Shown: in pieces, positions 1-11,391 of the stretch
How positions within the stretch are numbered: the stretch's first letter is position 1
Layout of the letters: the number at the start of each line of letters is the position of its first letter
Assembly: GCA_964035545.1 (NCBI GenBank)
Contig: OZ037767.1
Span: 175,001 to 237,000 of the forward strand
Reading direction: 5' to 3'
Origin: Bugula neritina
Taxonomy: Eukaryota > Bryozoa > Gymnolaemata > Cheilostomatida > Bugulidae
DNA: 62,000 nucleotides
The notes under the pieces: generated by a model
Database searches by the model: none
What the model saw: the letters and a program-made list of their open reading frames with translations, nothing else
Told to the model about the DNA's origin: nothing
Made by a program: the position numbers and the translations under genes

Positions 1-16
1 TGACCTTAAACCAACT

Positions 17-193
17 GTGTGCCTGTGGTATTATGTATATTGCCTGTGGTATTATGTATATTGCCTGTGGTATTATGTATATTGCCTGTGGTATTATGTA
101 TATTGCCTGTGGTATTATGTATACTGCCTGTGGTATTATGTATACTGCCTGTGGTATTATGTATATTGCCTGTGGTATTATGTATATTGGCAG
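17..193 (+). repeat. 21-bp minisatellite in last intron of DEG/ENaC gene A
   Basis: About eight copies of a 21-bp unit (core TGCCTGTGGTATTATGTATA) run up to the 3' splice site of the gene A terminal exon, which lies in the final degenerate copy (TTGGCAG). The same unit fills the last intron of gene E near 47.3-47.6 kb on the other strand. Confidence 0.9.
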
Positions 194-369
194 CTAATTT
201 TGGAGGAACTCTGGGTCTGTGTATTGGAGCCAGTCTACTGACAATCTGTGAGTTTATACAGTTTGGAGTATCCAGTCTCATCAGATGTTTCAACAGGAAG
301 AGAGAACAGGAGAGTAGAAAGAATGTAATACACGTACAGGTGGAACCTACCAAGGCTAGAGTCGGATAA
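194..369 (+). CDS. DEG/ENaC channel gene A, terminal exon only
   Basis: This is the last coding exon of a degenerin/epithelial sodium channel family gene whose other exons lie left of the window. After the acceptor TTGGCAG it encodes the second membrane segment and the cytoplasmic tail: [19 protein letters not shown], then a basic stretch [11 protein letters not shown], ending ...EPTKARVG and TAA. GAS matches the G-x-S selectivity filter of the family, which forms trimeric sodium-permeable channels in the plasma membrane. Length (176 nt) and entry phase match the last exons of genes C and D. The DNA is almost identical to the last exon of gene D for about 165 nt and on into the 3' flank, although the two genes are 46 kb apart. 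The family assignment is firm; the ligand cannot be inferred. Confidence 0.85.
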
Positions 370-2700
370 CAACTTATACTCACCCTAATATGTTTGACGG
401 TGAAATTAGGAGTATTGAGTGTGAAGATTGTTGTGCTTGGGGTTGATATCACTTTCATATGCATATATTAGTGTCTGTTTTAGCACCATATCAACATAGA
501 GTGTAATATTATATGATATGACAATATATTATATACATATGATATGACAGTATATTATATACATATGATATGACAGTATATTATATACATATGATATGAC
601 AGTACATTATATACATATGATATGACAATATATTATATACATATGATATGATATACTGATAGTATATATGCTTCAAATTATATTTCTTTTTGTTGAACTA
701 CACTACGGTATATGTGGTGGTTATTTATTAAATAAATCAAAATAGAATGCTACTGTGTACTACATTGACTCTATAACTGTGTACTACATTGACTATATAA
801 CTGTGTACTACATTGACTATATAACTGAGTACTACATTGACTATATAACTGTGTACTACATTGACTATATAACTGTGTACTACATTGATTATATAACTGT
901 GTACTACATTGACTATATAACTGAGTACTACACTAACTATATAACTGAGTACTACATTGACTATATAACTGTGTACTACACTGACTATATAACTGTGTAC
1001 TACATTGACTATATAACTGTGTACTACATTGACTATATAACTGAGTACTACATTGACTATATAACTGAGTACTACATTGACTGTATAACTGAGTACTACA
1101 CTAACTTTATAACTGAGTACTACATTGACTATATAACTGAGTACTACACTAACTATATAACTGAGTACTACATTGACTATATAACTGTGTACTACATTGA
1201 CTATATAACTGTGTACTACATTGACTATATAACTGAGTACTACATTGACTATATAACTGAGTACTACATTGACTATATAACTGTGTACTACATTGACTAT
1301 ATAACTGTGTACTACATTGACTATATAACTGTGTACTACATTGACTCTATAACTGAGTACTCCTACATAAAAAAAGCAGTGAGCACCATTTTCCCTTTAT
1401 TCTAAAAGTATTAATTATTATTACAGGTATAGTTATTATGACAAAATTGTATAACACACACATATACGGTATAACACACATAAATTGTATAACACACACA
1501 TATATGGTATAACACACATATATGGTATGTGACTAAAAGCAATTATTATGCTCCATGAATATTGTATTACAGCATATAAATATAATGTGTAAACTCACTA
1601 ATGTAATGTAACATATTTTGTGTGTACTGTAGTATATACTGTAGTATATACTGCAGTATGTACTGTAGTATATACTACAGTATATACTGTAGTATATACT
1701 GTAGTATATACTGTAGTATATACTGTAGTATGTACTGTGGTATACTGTAGTATATACTACAGTACGTACTACAGTATATACTACAGTATATACTGTAGTA
1801 TATACTGTAGTATATACTGCAGTACATACTGTAATATATACTGTAGTACATACTGCAGTATATACTACAGTATGTAGTACAGTATATACTGTAGTACATA
1901 CTGTAATATATACTGTAGTACATACTGTATAGTATATTCATAAGACAGCTGCTCTGTGTAATGCTGTACAGGTCTGTATGTCCACTCACATTCTGAAATA
2001 GATCAACTTTTTTCTAGTTCTTACGTAACATAAACTATATAAGTGTGAGTGGTGACTAGCTCACAGTCACATATAAGTGTGAGTGGTGACTAGCTCACAG
2101 TCACATAGTTTGGTCTGTTTTCCTGGAATTGGAGCATGGAAGTTATTTCTGACTGACTCCAGATGGTACTAGCTGCTGTGACCTCAAAGGTCAGATGGTA
2201 CTAGCTGCTGTGACCTCAAAGGTCAGGTGTTACTAGCTGCTGTGACCTCAAAGGTCAGGTGGTACTAGCTGCTGTGACCTCAAAGGTCAGGTGGTACTAG
2301 CTGCTGTGACCTCAAAGGTCAGGTGGTACTAGCTGCTGTGACCTCAAAGGTCAGGTGGTACTAGCTGCTGTGACCTCAAAGGTCAGGTGGTACTAGCTGC
2401 TGTGACCTCAAAGGTCAGATGGTACTAGCTGCCGTGACCTCAAAGGTCAGATAGTACTAGCTGCTGTGACCTCAAAGGTCAGGTGGTACTAGCTGCTGTG
2501 ACCTCAAAGGTCAGGTGGTACTAGCTGCTGTGACCTCAAAGGTCAGGTGGTACTAGCTGCTGTGACCTCAAAGGTCAGGTGGTACTAGCTGCTGTGACCT
2601 CAAAGGTCAGGTGTTACTAGCTGTTGTGACCTCAAAGGTCAGGTGGTACTAGCTGCTGTGACCTCAAAGGTCAGGTGGTACTAGCTGCTGTTACTCTAGG
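370..2700. repeat. Spacer built of several minisatellites
   Basis: No gene is seen here. In order: five copies of a unit of about 28 bp near 520-650; a 24-bp array (TGTGTACTACATTGACTATA core) at 755-1360; a 12-bp array rich in TATACTGTAGTA at 1620-1935, whose unit is nearly self-complementary; a duplicated segment at 2035-2105; and a 32-bp array at 2155-2695, listed separately. Long open frames in the 24-bp and 12-bp arrays arise only because the unit length is a multiple of three. Confidence 0.85.
2155..2695. repeat. 32-bp array carrying nuclear-receptor-like palindromes
   Basis: About 17 near-perfect copies of a 32-bp unit. Almost every unit contains TGACCTCAAAGGTCA, two AGGTCA half-sites everted around a 3-bp spacer (ER3 geometry). 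Regulatory function is inference only. Confidence 0.85.
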
Positions 2701-3210
2701 TCAAGGTTGCTCTGCTTCGTCGTCAACTGGCTGAACAACTAAAAATCAAAGCTTGTTTTAGCGCCAAACTTGAGTACAAAGAAATTCATATCAATTGTAT
2801 TAACATGTTCACATTGTTGAGCTAGCTAGATGACATCATCTGGAGTTATGTGCTCCTGTATACTTACTCAGAGCAGATGATAGTCTGGTTAATCGGCGCT
2901 CCAACTCTATAAGAGAAACAGACATCCTCATAAATCAAAAGCCTGTAAAAATCTTATACGCAAAGTTGTAAGTTCATGCTTTTCAAAGTAAATAGTATAA
3001 ACTCTTAAAATGAGATTTTACATAAAAAGAACAATTTCAGTAAAAAATAGATTGATATTAATATAGCAATGACCATATTATATAACTTATGGTATATTGT
3101 AATGGTTCAGAATGTGAAGTATAGTATAGTACGTTACATAACTTACAAATTTTCAATTAAGCCTGTTCCATAAACATATTGCATTATAGGAAGAACATTT
3201 ATCAAAATAA

Positions 3211-3259
3211 ATTAACATATTATAATAAAAACTTAATGTTTTTATTATAATATGTTAAT
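3211..3259. repeat. Perfect 22-bp inverted repeat, 5-nt loop
   Basis: The arms at 3211-3232 and 3238-3259 are perfectly complementary (AT-rich), separated by TTAAT. It lies in non-coding DNA and could be the remnant of a small hairpin element or simply an AT palindrome. Confidence 0.8.
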
Positions 3260-3386
3260 TCGTCTTTAGTTCCAAATGTTTTTTGTTACAGACTATTGAA
3301 CATAGAATTTGTTATACAACTTTAAAATGCATTTTTTAAAAGCACTGAAAACATTGCTGTTCTAGTAGTTAATAAACTGCATGTTG

Positions 3387-3745
3387 CTATAATTCATGAA
3401 TACCATTTAATTCAGAATGCCATGTTCTCCATATGTCATGCAATTTTTGAAGCTCTTTTTGAAGTTTAGGCAATTTACTGCGGAGTTCATGTAATTCTTT
3501 TCGGAGTTCAGGCAATTCACTGCGGAGTTCATGTAATTCTTTTCGGAGTTCAGGCAATTCACTGCGGAGTTCATGTAATTCTTTTCGGAGTTCAGGCAAT
3601 TCACTGCGGAGTTCATATAATTCTTTTTGGAGTTCAGGCAATTCACTGCGGAGTTCATGTAATTCTTTTCGGAGTTCAGGCAATTCACTGCGGAGTTCAT
3701 GTAATTCTTTTTGTAGTTCAGGCAATTCACCACTTCTTTTCACTA
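3387..3745 (-). CDS. Possible terminal exon with 14-residue coiled-coil repeats
   Basis: On the minus strand an open frame follows an acceptor-like TTATTTTAG and ends at a stop at 3387. It encodes about seven copies of a 14-residue unit of the type SELPELRKELHELR, followed by a non-repeated tail ending NGIHEL. Leucines at heptad positions and the charge pattern predict a coiled coil, although a proline recurs in each unit. The DNA unit is 42 bp. Unlike the other arrays here, the repeat differences preserve the frame and mostly give similar residues, but a 42-bp minisatellite would stay open by chance. No upstream exon could be joined with matching phase. I do not recognise the protein; it may be a non-coding minisatellite. 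Confidence 0.3.
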
Positions 3746-4204
3746 AAATAAGTACAATAATTATATAGAGCTTGCTTGAATTTGTTACTAGTTTAGTGTT
3801 GGTATAGTTTAGTTTTAGTAGTTTAGTGTTAGCAGTTTAGCATTGGTAGTTTAGTGTTACTATAGTTTAATGTTGGTAGTTTAGTTTTAGTAGTTTAGTG
3901 TTAGGCCCAATCAAGAAAGTTACACCTTACACCCACTTTGAATAATAGCGAATCATGAATATCATATTGAATCATATGAAAATATGACTTTGTGACGTAG
4001 CAAGGTTGTAGTATTACTAATGTATGATAATCCAAAGCAAAATCTTAAATCCTTAGACACCATATAGCACTATATAGACAGTAGATTCTACAGTTGGGGA
4101 AGCCCAGTGGAAAACTTTAGGTAGGTTATGCCTAGTCCTTGTCAAGTTGAAAAGGCCACACACAAAAGCAACATTTTCTATTGTTTACTTTAGAGAGTTT
4201 CTTA

Positions 4205-4405
4205 TCACATCAGAATTGCGCAAATAGATTTCCTTTCTTTTTCTGGTGCCAAAAATAATTCTTTCCGGCTAATCAAATTACAAATATAACAGTGAACTTA
4301 ACAAATTTTGGATACCTTTTGGATAAATCATAATGTTCCAGAGGGTAACGGAAGTTTTCAATTTGTTCATATGTGCAATTTGGTAAATGAAGAAACCAAT
4401 TAACC
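4205..4405 (-). CDS. Two candidate exons of an unrecognised minus-strand gene
   Basis: Exon candidate 4316-4405 follows an acceptor GATTAAG and reads VNWFLHLPNCTYEQIENFRY then PLEHYDLSK, ending at a donor GTATCC. After a 47-nt intron, candidate 4205-4268 continues in the matching phase (RKELFLAPEKERKSIC...) to a TGA. The composition looks like protein and the phases agree (2 to 2), but the upstream acceptor has a poor pyrimidine tract and I could not extend the model 5'. It may be a decayed gene fragment or chance. Confidence 0.3.
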
Positions 4406-4642
4406 CTTAATCAAAAATTAATCTAAAAGAAGGAGAAATGATGCAGAAGTGTATTATATGCAACAATTTTACAACTGAATAACTCTCAATCATCATAACA
4501 GAGCATATAAGAGATGCCATGCCTAATTGTTACTCATACTTACCTTCCACAGGTTTATGTTTGAATTCAAGTCTTAAATTGGGTCTAAAATTGAACAGAA
4601 CTACTTGTGAGTAGTTTTAGGTGAGCTCTGTGTGGTAACTAT

Positions 4643-7600
4643 ATGCTGGGATATTATTATATGCTGAGATATTATTATATGCTGGGATATTATTGTATGC
4701 TGGGATATTATTGTATGCTGAGATATTATTATATGCTGGGATATTATTGTATGCTGGGATATTATTGTATGCTGGGATATTATTGTATGCTGGGATATTA
4801 TTATATGCTGGGATATTATTATATGCTGAGATATTATTATATGCTGGGATATTATTATATGCTGGGATATTATTGTATGCTGGGATATTATTATATGCTG
4901 GGATATTATTATATGCTGGGATATTATTATATGCTGGGATATTATTATATGCTGAGATATTATTATATGCTGGGATATTATTATATGCTGGGATATTATT
5001 ATATGCTGGGATATTATTGTATGCTGGGATATTATTATATGCTGGGATATTATTATATGCTGAGATATTATTATATGCTGGGATATTATTATATGCTGGG
5101 ATATTATTATATGTTGGGATATTATTATATGCTGGGATATTATTATATGTTGGGATATTATTATATGCTGGGATATTATTATATGCTGGGATATTATTGT
5201 ATGCTGGGATATTATTATATGCTGGGATATTATTATATGCTGAGATATTATTATATGCTGGGATATTATTATATGCTGGGATATTATTATATGCTGGGAT
5301 ATTATTATATGCTGAGATATTATTGTATGCTGGGATATTATTATATGCTGGGATATTATTATATGCTGGGATATTATTATATGCTGGGATATTATTATAT
5401 GCTGGGATATTATTATATGCTGGGATATTATTATATGCTGGGATATTATTATATGCTGGGATATTACTGTATGCTGGGATATTATTATATGCTGAGATAT
5501 TATTATATGCTGGGATATTATTATATGCTGGGATATTATTGTATGCTGGGATATTATTATATGCTGGGATATTATTGTATGCTGGGATATTATTATATGC
5601 TGGGATATTATTATATGCTGGGATATTATTGTATGCTGGGATATTATTATATGCTGGGATATTATTATATGCTGGGATATTATTATATGCTGGGATATTA
5701 TTATATGTTGGGATATTATTATATGCTGGGATATTATTATATGTTGGGATATTATTATATGCTGGGATATTATTATATGCTGGGATATTATTATATGCTG
5801 GGATATTATTGTATGCTGGGATATTATTATATGCTGGGATATTATTGTATGCTGGGATATTATTATATGCTGGGATATTATTATATGCTGAGATATTATT
5901 ATATGTTGGGATATTATTATATGCTGGGATATTATTATATGCTGGGATATTATTGTATGCTGGGATATTATTATATGCTGGGATATTATTATATGCTGGG
6001 ATATTATTATATGCTGGGATATTATTATATGCTGGGATATTATTATATGCTGGGATATTATTGTATGCTGGGATATTATTATATGCTGGGATATTATTGT
6101 ATGCTGGGATATTATTATATGCTGGGATATTATTATATGCTGGGATATTATTATATGCTGGGATATTATTATATGTTGGGATATTATTATATGCTGAGAT
6201 ATTATTGTATGCTGGGATATTATTATATGCTGGGATATTATTATATGCTGAGATATTATTATATGCTGGGATATTATTATATGCTGGGATATTATTATAT
6301 GCTGGGATATTATTATATGTTGGGATATTATTATATGCTGGGATATTACTGTATGCTGGGATATTATTATATGCTGAGATATTATTGTATGCTGGGATAT
6401 TATTATATGCTGGGATATTATTATATGCTGGGATATTATTATATGCTGGGATATTATTATATGCTGGGATATTATTATATGCTGAGATATTATTGTATGC
6501 TGGGATATTATTATATGCTGGGATATTATTATATGCTGGGATATTATTGTATGCTGGGATATTATTATATGCTGGGATATTATTATATGCTGGGATATTA
6601 TTATATGCTGGGATATTATTATATGCTGGGATATTATTGTATGCTGGGATATTATTATATGCTGGGATATTATTGTATGCTGGGATATTATTATATGCTG
6701 GGATATTATTATATGCTGGGATATTATTATATGCTGGGATATAATTATATGCTGGGATATTATTATATGCTGGGATATTATTGTATGCTGAGATATTATT
6801 ATATGCTGGGATATTATTATATGCTGGGATATTATTATATGCTGAGATATTATTATATGTTGGGATATTATTATATGCTGGGATATTATTATATGCTGGG
6901 ATATTATTATATGCTGGGATATTATTATATGCTGGGATATTATTATATGCTGGGATATTATTATATGCTGGGATATTATTGTATGCTGGGATATTATTAT
7001 ATGCTGGGATATTATTGTATGCTGGGATATTATTATATGCTGGGATATTATTATATGCTGGGATATTATTATATGCTGGGATATAATTATATGCTGGGAT
7101 ATTATTATATGCTGGGATATTATTGTATGCTGAGATATTATTATATGCTGGGATATTATTATATGCTGGGATATTATTATATGCTGAGATATTATTATAT
7201 GTTGGGATATTATTATATGCTGGGATATTATTATATGCTGGGATATTATTATATGTTGGGATATTATTATATGCTGGGATATTATTGTATGCTGAGATAT
7301 TATTGTATGCTGGGATATTATTATATGCTGAGATATTACTGTATGCTGGGATATTATTGTATGCTGGGATATTATTGTATGCTGGGATATTATTATATGC
7401 TGGGATATTATTGTATGCTGGGATATTATTATATGCTGAGATATTATTGTATGCTGGGATATTATTGTATGCTGGGATATTATTGTATGCTGGGATATTA
7501 TTATATGCTGGGATATTATTATATGCTGGGATATTATTATATGCTGGGATATTATTATATGTTGGGATATTATTATATGCTGGGATATTATTGTATGCTG

Positions 7601-7790
7601 AGATATTATTGTATGCTGGGATATTATTATATGCTGAGATATTACTGTATGCTGGGATATTATTATATGCTGGGATATTATTGTATGCTGGGATATTATT
7701 ATATGCTGGGATATTATTGTATGCTGGGATATTATTATATGCTGGGATATTATTATATGCTGGGATATTATTATATGCTGAGATATATAA
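4643..7790. repeat. 3.1-kb 15-bp satellite (about 210 units)
   Basis: Uninterrupted array of a 15-bp unit (TATTATATGCTGGGA) with only a few recurrent variant positions (A/G, GG/GA, TGC/TGT). Because 15 is divisible by three, two plus-strand frames stay open for hundreds of codons; these are not genes. It is followed at 7795-7990 by TA-rich microsatellite with TATAGGCCTATA palindromes. Confidence 0.95.
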
Positions 7791-8161
7791 CTATATGTTC
7801 ATATTATGTTTATGTATATATATATATATAATATTATGTATATGTATATAATATTATGTATATATATATAATATTATATAGGCCTATATGTATTTAATAT
7901 TATGCATATATATATATATATATATATAATATTATATAGGCCTATATGTATATAATATTATGTATATATTATGTATATATTGTGTATACAAACAGAAAGT
8001 GCTAGAGAACCCACTTCCTGTCTACATACAAGTCTGTGAATTTAGAACTAAAACTTTCAAATGCAGAATATCTCAAAATTCAGAAACATGTGATTAGAGA
8101 CTTATTGCACTGTTTGCTTAGTTACAGGAAGTGTAGAATCATCTCCTCTTACAGTACGGAG

Positions 8162-10457
8162 TCATGCTGCAAATGATATTTCTATTTTACTGCATAGTCT
8201 GCATAATCTAACACGGGTACTAAAACTAAGTTGGCCTTCTTTGACATTAACAACATTCATGTTGAGCCACGGAACTGGAAGAATTCTAAATAGAGAGAAA
8301 ACTGTCAATAGAAAATTTATGTTAATATGATAACTACAGTTGAATTTCCTGTTAAACTGTTGTTTGCATAAAGCAAATCAATTTTGCAAAGCAGCCCCTA
8401 TACTTTCTGAATCTTATTAATATGCAAAAGTTTATAATGGAGTCATAGCAACTGCATAGCAACTACATAGCAACCACGAAACAACTACATAGCAACCGCA
8501 TAGCAACCACACCTGTACATGATTTGCTGGTTAGCTGGAGTCTTCAAGTCTGGGTAGTGCAAGTATCTTCTAAGATGTCTTCCATCGGATATGTAGTTTT
8601 GTGAAGGAATAATAATAAAAGATGATAACTCCTTAAACCTGCAAAATAATATTATGTTTTGTTAAAATGTAAATCTTCATTTTTGGAGATGACAGTTGTT
8701 TCAATAACATTCTTAGTATTGTATTTTATTGATTGCAGTCTAATTAGAATAGAATATGGTTAGCTAGTGTGAAAGTGAAAGACCATTATTATTACAGGAA
8801 TATTACATAAAAGCTAGCTATCAGTTATTGTAGTAATGAGCCAATTAAAACAACCTTACATCTCTGCTACATTTTACTTTGATTTGGTTAGCGCGTGTGT
8901 ACTAGTTTGCTATAATGTATAAGATAGTATAAAACACTTCCCTTTACCTCCCTGGGTGAGTCCAGCTGCTCATGAATCTTCTTTGTGGAGAGACTTCCTC
9001 TGCATTCCGACTGCCACAAACAATAAGTTAATGTGAATAAATAATACATAGCACTTAGTATACACTGGGCTGGTAACACAGCTATTCTGCCAGCCAAATA
9101 GAATATTATATTTCACACAATAGGTTGAAGTATACAGGCCCTCCTAGTCAGCGTTTATCACCACATGATAAGATAGTGATGAAAGACACCACCACTTTCG
9201 TACTTAGACCTGGCGGTACAGTAGTTTCATTATAACAAGCTGATACGTGGTAAGGGCTCATATATCCACTATATGGTAGTTCCTTGTCATATGTAGCTTG
9301 TAGTTATACAAGCTTGTGGTTATACATTGTGTGAATGGTGGAACAGCTTTTAACACATTATCATGAATTATTATCCAACTTGAAAAGTACTTGAAGTTTT
9401 ACACTATACCTACTTATTCAGCATACTAATAGTGTTACTTTGTTAGTATGTTAGTATGTTACTATATTACTATATTACTATATTACTATATTACTATATT
9501 ATATTACGTTATATTGTAAACTCACAATCTCTTAGCATACTCTTCCAACACAAAGCCATTACTTCCCCATTCATTACTAGCACAGCCACTCCTTCTGTAC
9601 TCTCCCGTACGAATCTCTTCTTTCTCAAATATGGCTGCAGCTGATCCATCATTTGGTACCCCTGTGCCATTTCTTTGCTCTTCAAGTTTTCAACATCATA
9701 TATTATAATTGTTACAATGGTTATATAATATCATATATTAATGTAGTTATTAAAAGCTTATACCAAATTTACTGTCTCAAGTGACAAGTCTTCTTTTGTT
9801 ATGTCTGAGAAATACTAGACTCATTCTTGTTTAACATTCCCCCTCTTTGTGAGAACCCCAGCCTCCACCCCTGTGAGAACCCCCAATTGCTCTGCTGCAG
9901 CTCAAACCTAGCAATACTATATATATATATATATATATATAGTATTGCACTATTATAAATGTTTTAAATAGAATATGTATACTACTATATTACCACATAG
10001 ATATAGATGAATATTACTATACGTAGTATAATACTATTATATAATATAACACTACTATATACAGTACAGATATGATGTTATATATAGAAGATATATTACT
10101 ATATAGAAAGAAGATATATTACCATATAGAAAGAAGATATATTACTATATTATAGAAAGAAGATATATTACTATATAGAAAGAAGATATATTACCATATA
10201 GAAAGAAGATATATTACTATATTATAGAAAGAAGATATATTACTATATAGAAAGAAGATATATTACTATATAGAAAGAAGATATATTACTATATAGAAAG
10301 AAGATATATTACTATATTATAGAAAGAAGATTATTACTATATAGAAAGAAGATATATTACTATATTATAGAAAGAAGATATATTACTAACCTGAGAGCTG
10401 AGTAGAAGAAAGCTTTAACCTCAGAAACTTCAAAAGTTTACTCTTAATTTTATACAT
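8162..10457 (-). CDS. Unidentified five-exon gene, 177 aa (model)
   Basis: Five minus-strand exons join with consistent phases: 10391-10457 (ATG, MYKIKSKLLKFLRLK), 9526-9679 (GTGVPNDGSAAAIFEKEEIR, then SGCASNEWGSNGFVLEEYAK), 8948-9010 (VSPQRRFMSSWTHPG), 8513-8638 (FKELSSFIIIPSQNYISDGR, then YLHYPDLKTP) and 8162-8285 (ILPVPWLNMNVVNVKEG, then CRLCSKIEISFAA and TGA). Most junctions have good GT-AG signals; the acceptor of exon 2 lacks a pyrimidine tract. The total is 534 nt, or 177 residues, rich in Arg, Trp and aromatic residues, with no signal peptide or membrane segment seen. The agreement of phases over four introns supports a real gene, but I do not recognise the family. Introns hold arrays at 8440-8510 and 10080-10390. 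It lies tail-to-tail with gene A and downstream of gene B. Confidence 0.5.
9911..9948. repeat. 38-bp perfect AT palindrome
   Basis: GCAATACTA and TAGTATTGC flank an (AT)n core, making a perfect palindrome inside intron 1 of the unidentified minus-strand gene. It is probably a microsatellite hairpin. Confidence 0.8.
10080..10390. repeat. Array of AGAAAGAAGATATATTAC units
   Basis: About a dozen copies of a 21-26 bp unit with an optional TATT insertion, ending directly at the candidate donor of exon 1 of the unidentified gene. Confidence 0.85.
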
Positions 10458-10464
10458 CTTTCAG

Positions 10465-10647
10465 GTTCTACATGGACTAGCCGGACCAAACCTTAAAACT
10501 CTACACTCTAAACACTCTGTGATACGTAAGCAAATGATGGGCATTCAAATCCAGCTCAGAGAGATGCAGCAAATCATACAAAATATGGTTTTCTCAATCG
10601 AAAGCAAAAACGCCTCTCGAACTTTGTCCACAGTTAACGTCAACTGA
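10465..10647 (+). CDS. Possible plus-strand terminal exon, 61 codons
   Basis: After an acceptor-like ACATCTTTCAG the plus strand is open to a TGA and encodes VLHGLAGPNLKTLHSKHSVI then IQLREMQQIIQNMVFSIE, an amphipathic helix-like end. No upstream plus-strand exon was found, and it starts 8 bp from the proposed ATG of a minus-strand gene. It may be a chance open frame. Confidence 0.22.
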   Translation, partial: VLHGLAGPNLKTLHSKHSVIRKQMMGIQIQLREMQQIIQNMVFSIESKNASRTLSTVNVN

Positions 10648-11279
10648 AAGAGTCTCTATGAACTAACCTTATTGTCATTTGATTAGGCTAACAAAATGTA
10701 ATCAGCCGTTTCATAATATAGCAGTTTAATTTTCCAACTTCCTCAACGAATGCGTATATTATTAGTATATTATCAGTACATTATCAGTATATTTTCAGTA
10801 TATATGACTATGGTACCACTCTGTATTAAAGTGTACGTACTAACTTACTAATTTCTTATAACAAGTAGAACTCTGAAAAAGTACTGCATAGTGAAAGCTA
10901 GCAATTCTTTACAAAACACTTACATTGGGCTTCAGGGTCTTTAGTTAGAGTTATTCTCTTATGTTAATTTCAAAGTGAAAGACCAACGGAAAAGTATTCT
11001 TTCGTGAAACATGTTATTGTATTTGTTCATGTTGAAGCATATAAAAATAGGCAGCTTAGTAATAGTTATAACTTCTTTTATTATGGCAGTTATATTATTA
11101 GGATATAATATAGAAACATAATATTAATATATTAGCACAATGATACAATAACATAATAATATAATACTAACACACTGTATACATAATATATAATATAAAC
11201 AGTTGGGCGAGATTCCAAGTATGGCAAGTGATACATAAAACAGAATAGTCATATGACTTTATGTATATTTGTATTTAAA

Positions 11280-11340
11280 TAAGCTAGTTAAGCTACCCTA
11301 GCCCAGCTACCCTAGCCCAGCTACCCTAGCCCAGCTGTTT
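11280..11340. repeat. Short array of AGCTACCCTAGCCC
   Basis: Three to four copies of a 14-bp unit in the 3' flank of gene B. The wider spacer 10660-11391 is AT-rich with no other gene seen; an AATAAA lies on the minus strand at 11077-11082, about 310 bp past the gene B stop. Confidence 0.8.
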
Positions 11341-11391
11341 CGGCTTGGATTTCCTAGCTAGGTTGTCCTAGCCAAAGAAGATGAGGATAGT

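Noticed and set aside
755-1405. Regular repeats resembling a CRISPR array
   Set aside because: Units are contiguous with no variable spacers, and the host is an animal; these are minisatellites.
4643-7831. 1062-residue open frame of MLGYYY repeats
   Set aside because: It is an artefact of a 15-bp satellite; two frames are open at once, the composition is absurd and there are no gene signals.
8888-9097. 69-residue minus-strand ORF starting MAGRIAVLP
   Set aside because: It reads a different frame across an acceptor. The exon at 8948-9010 fits the phases of its neighbours better.
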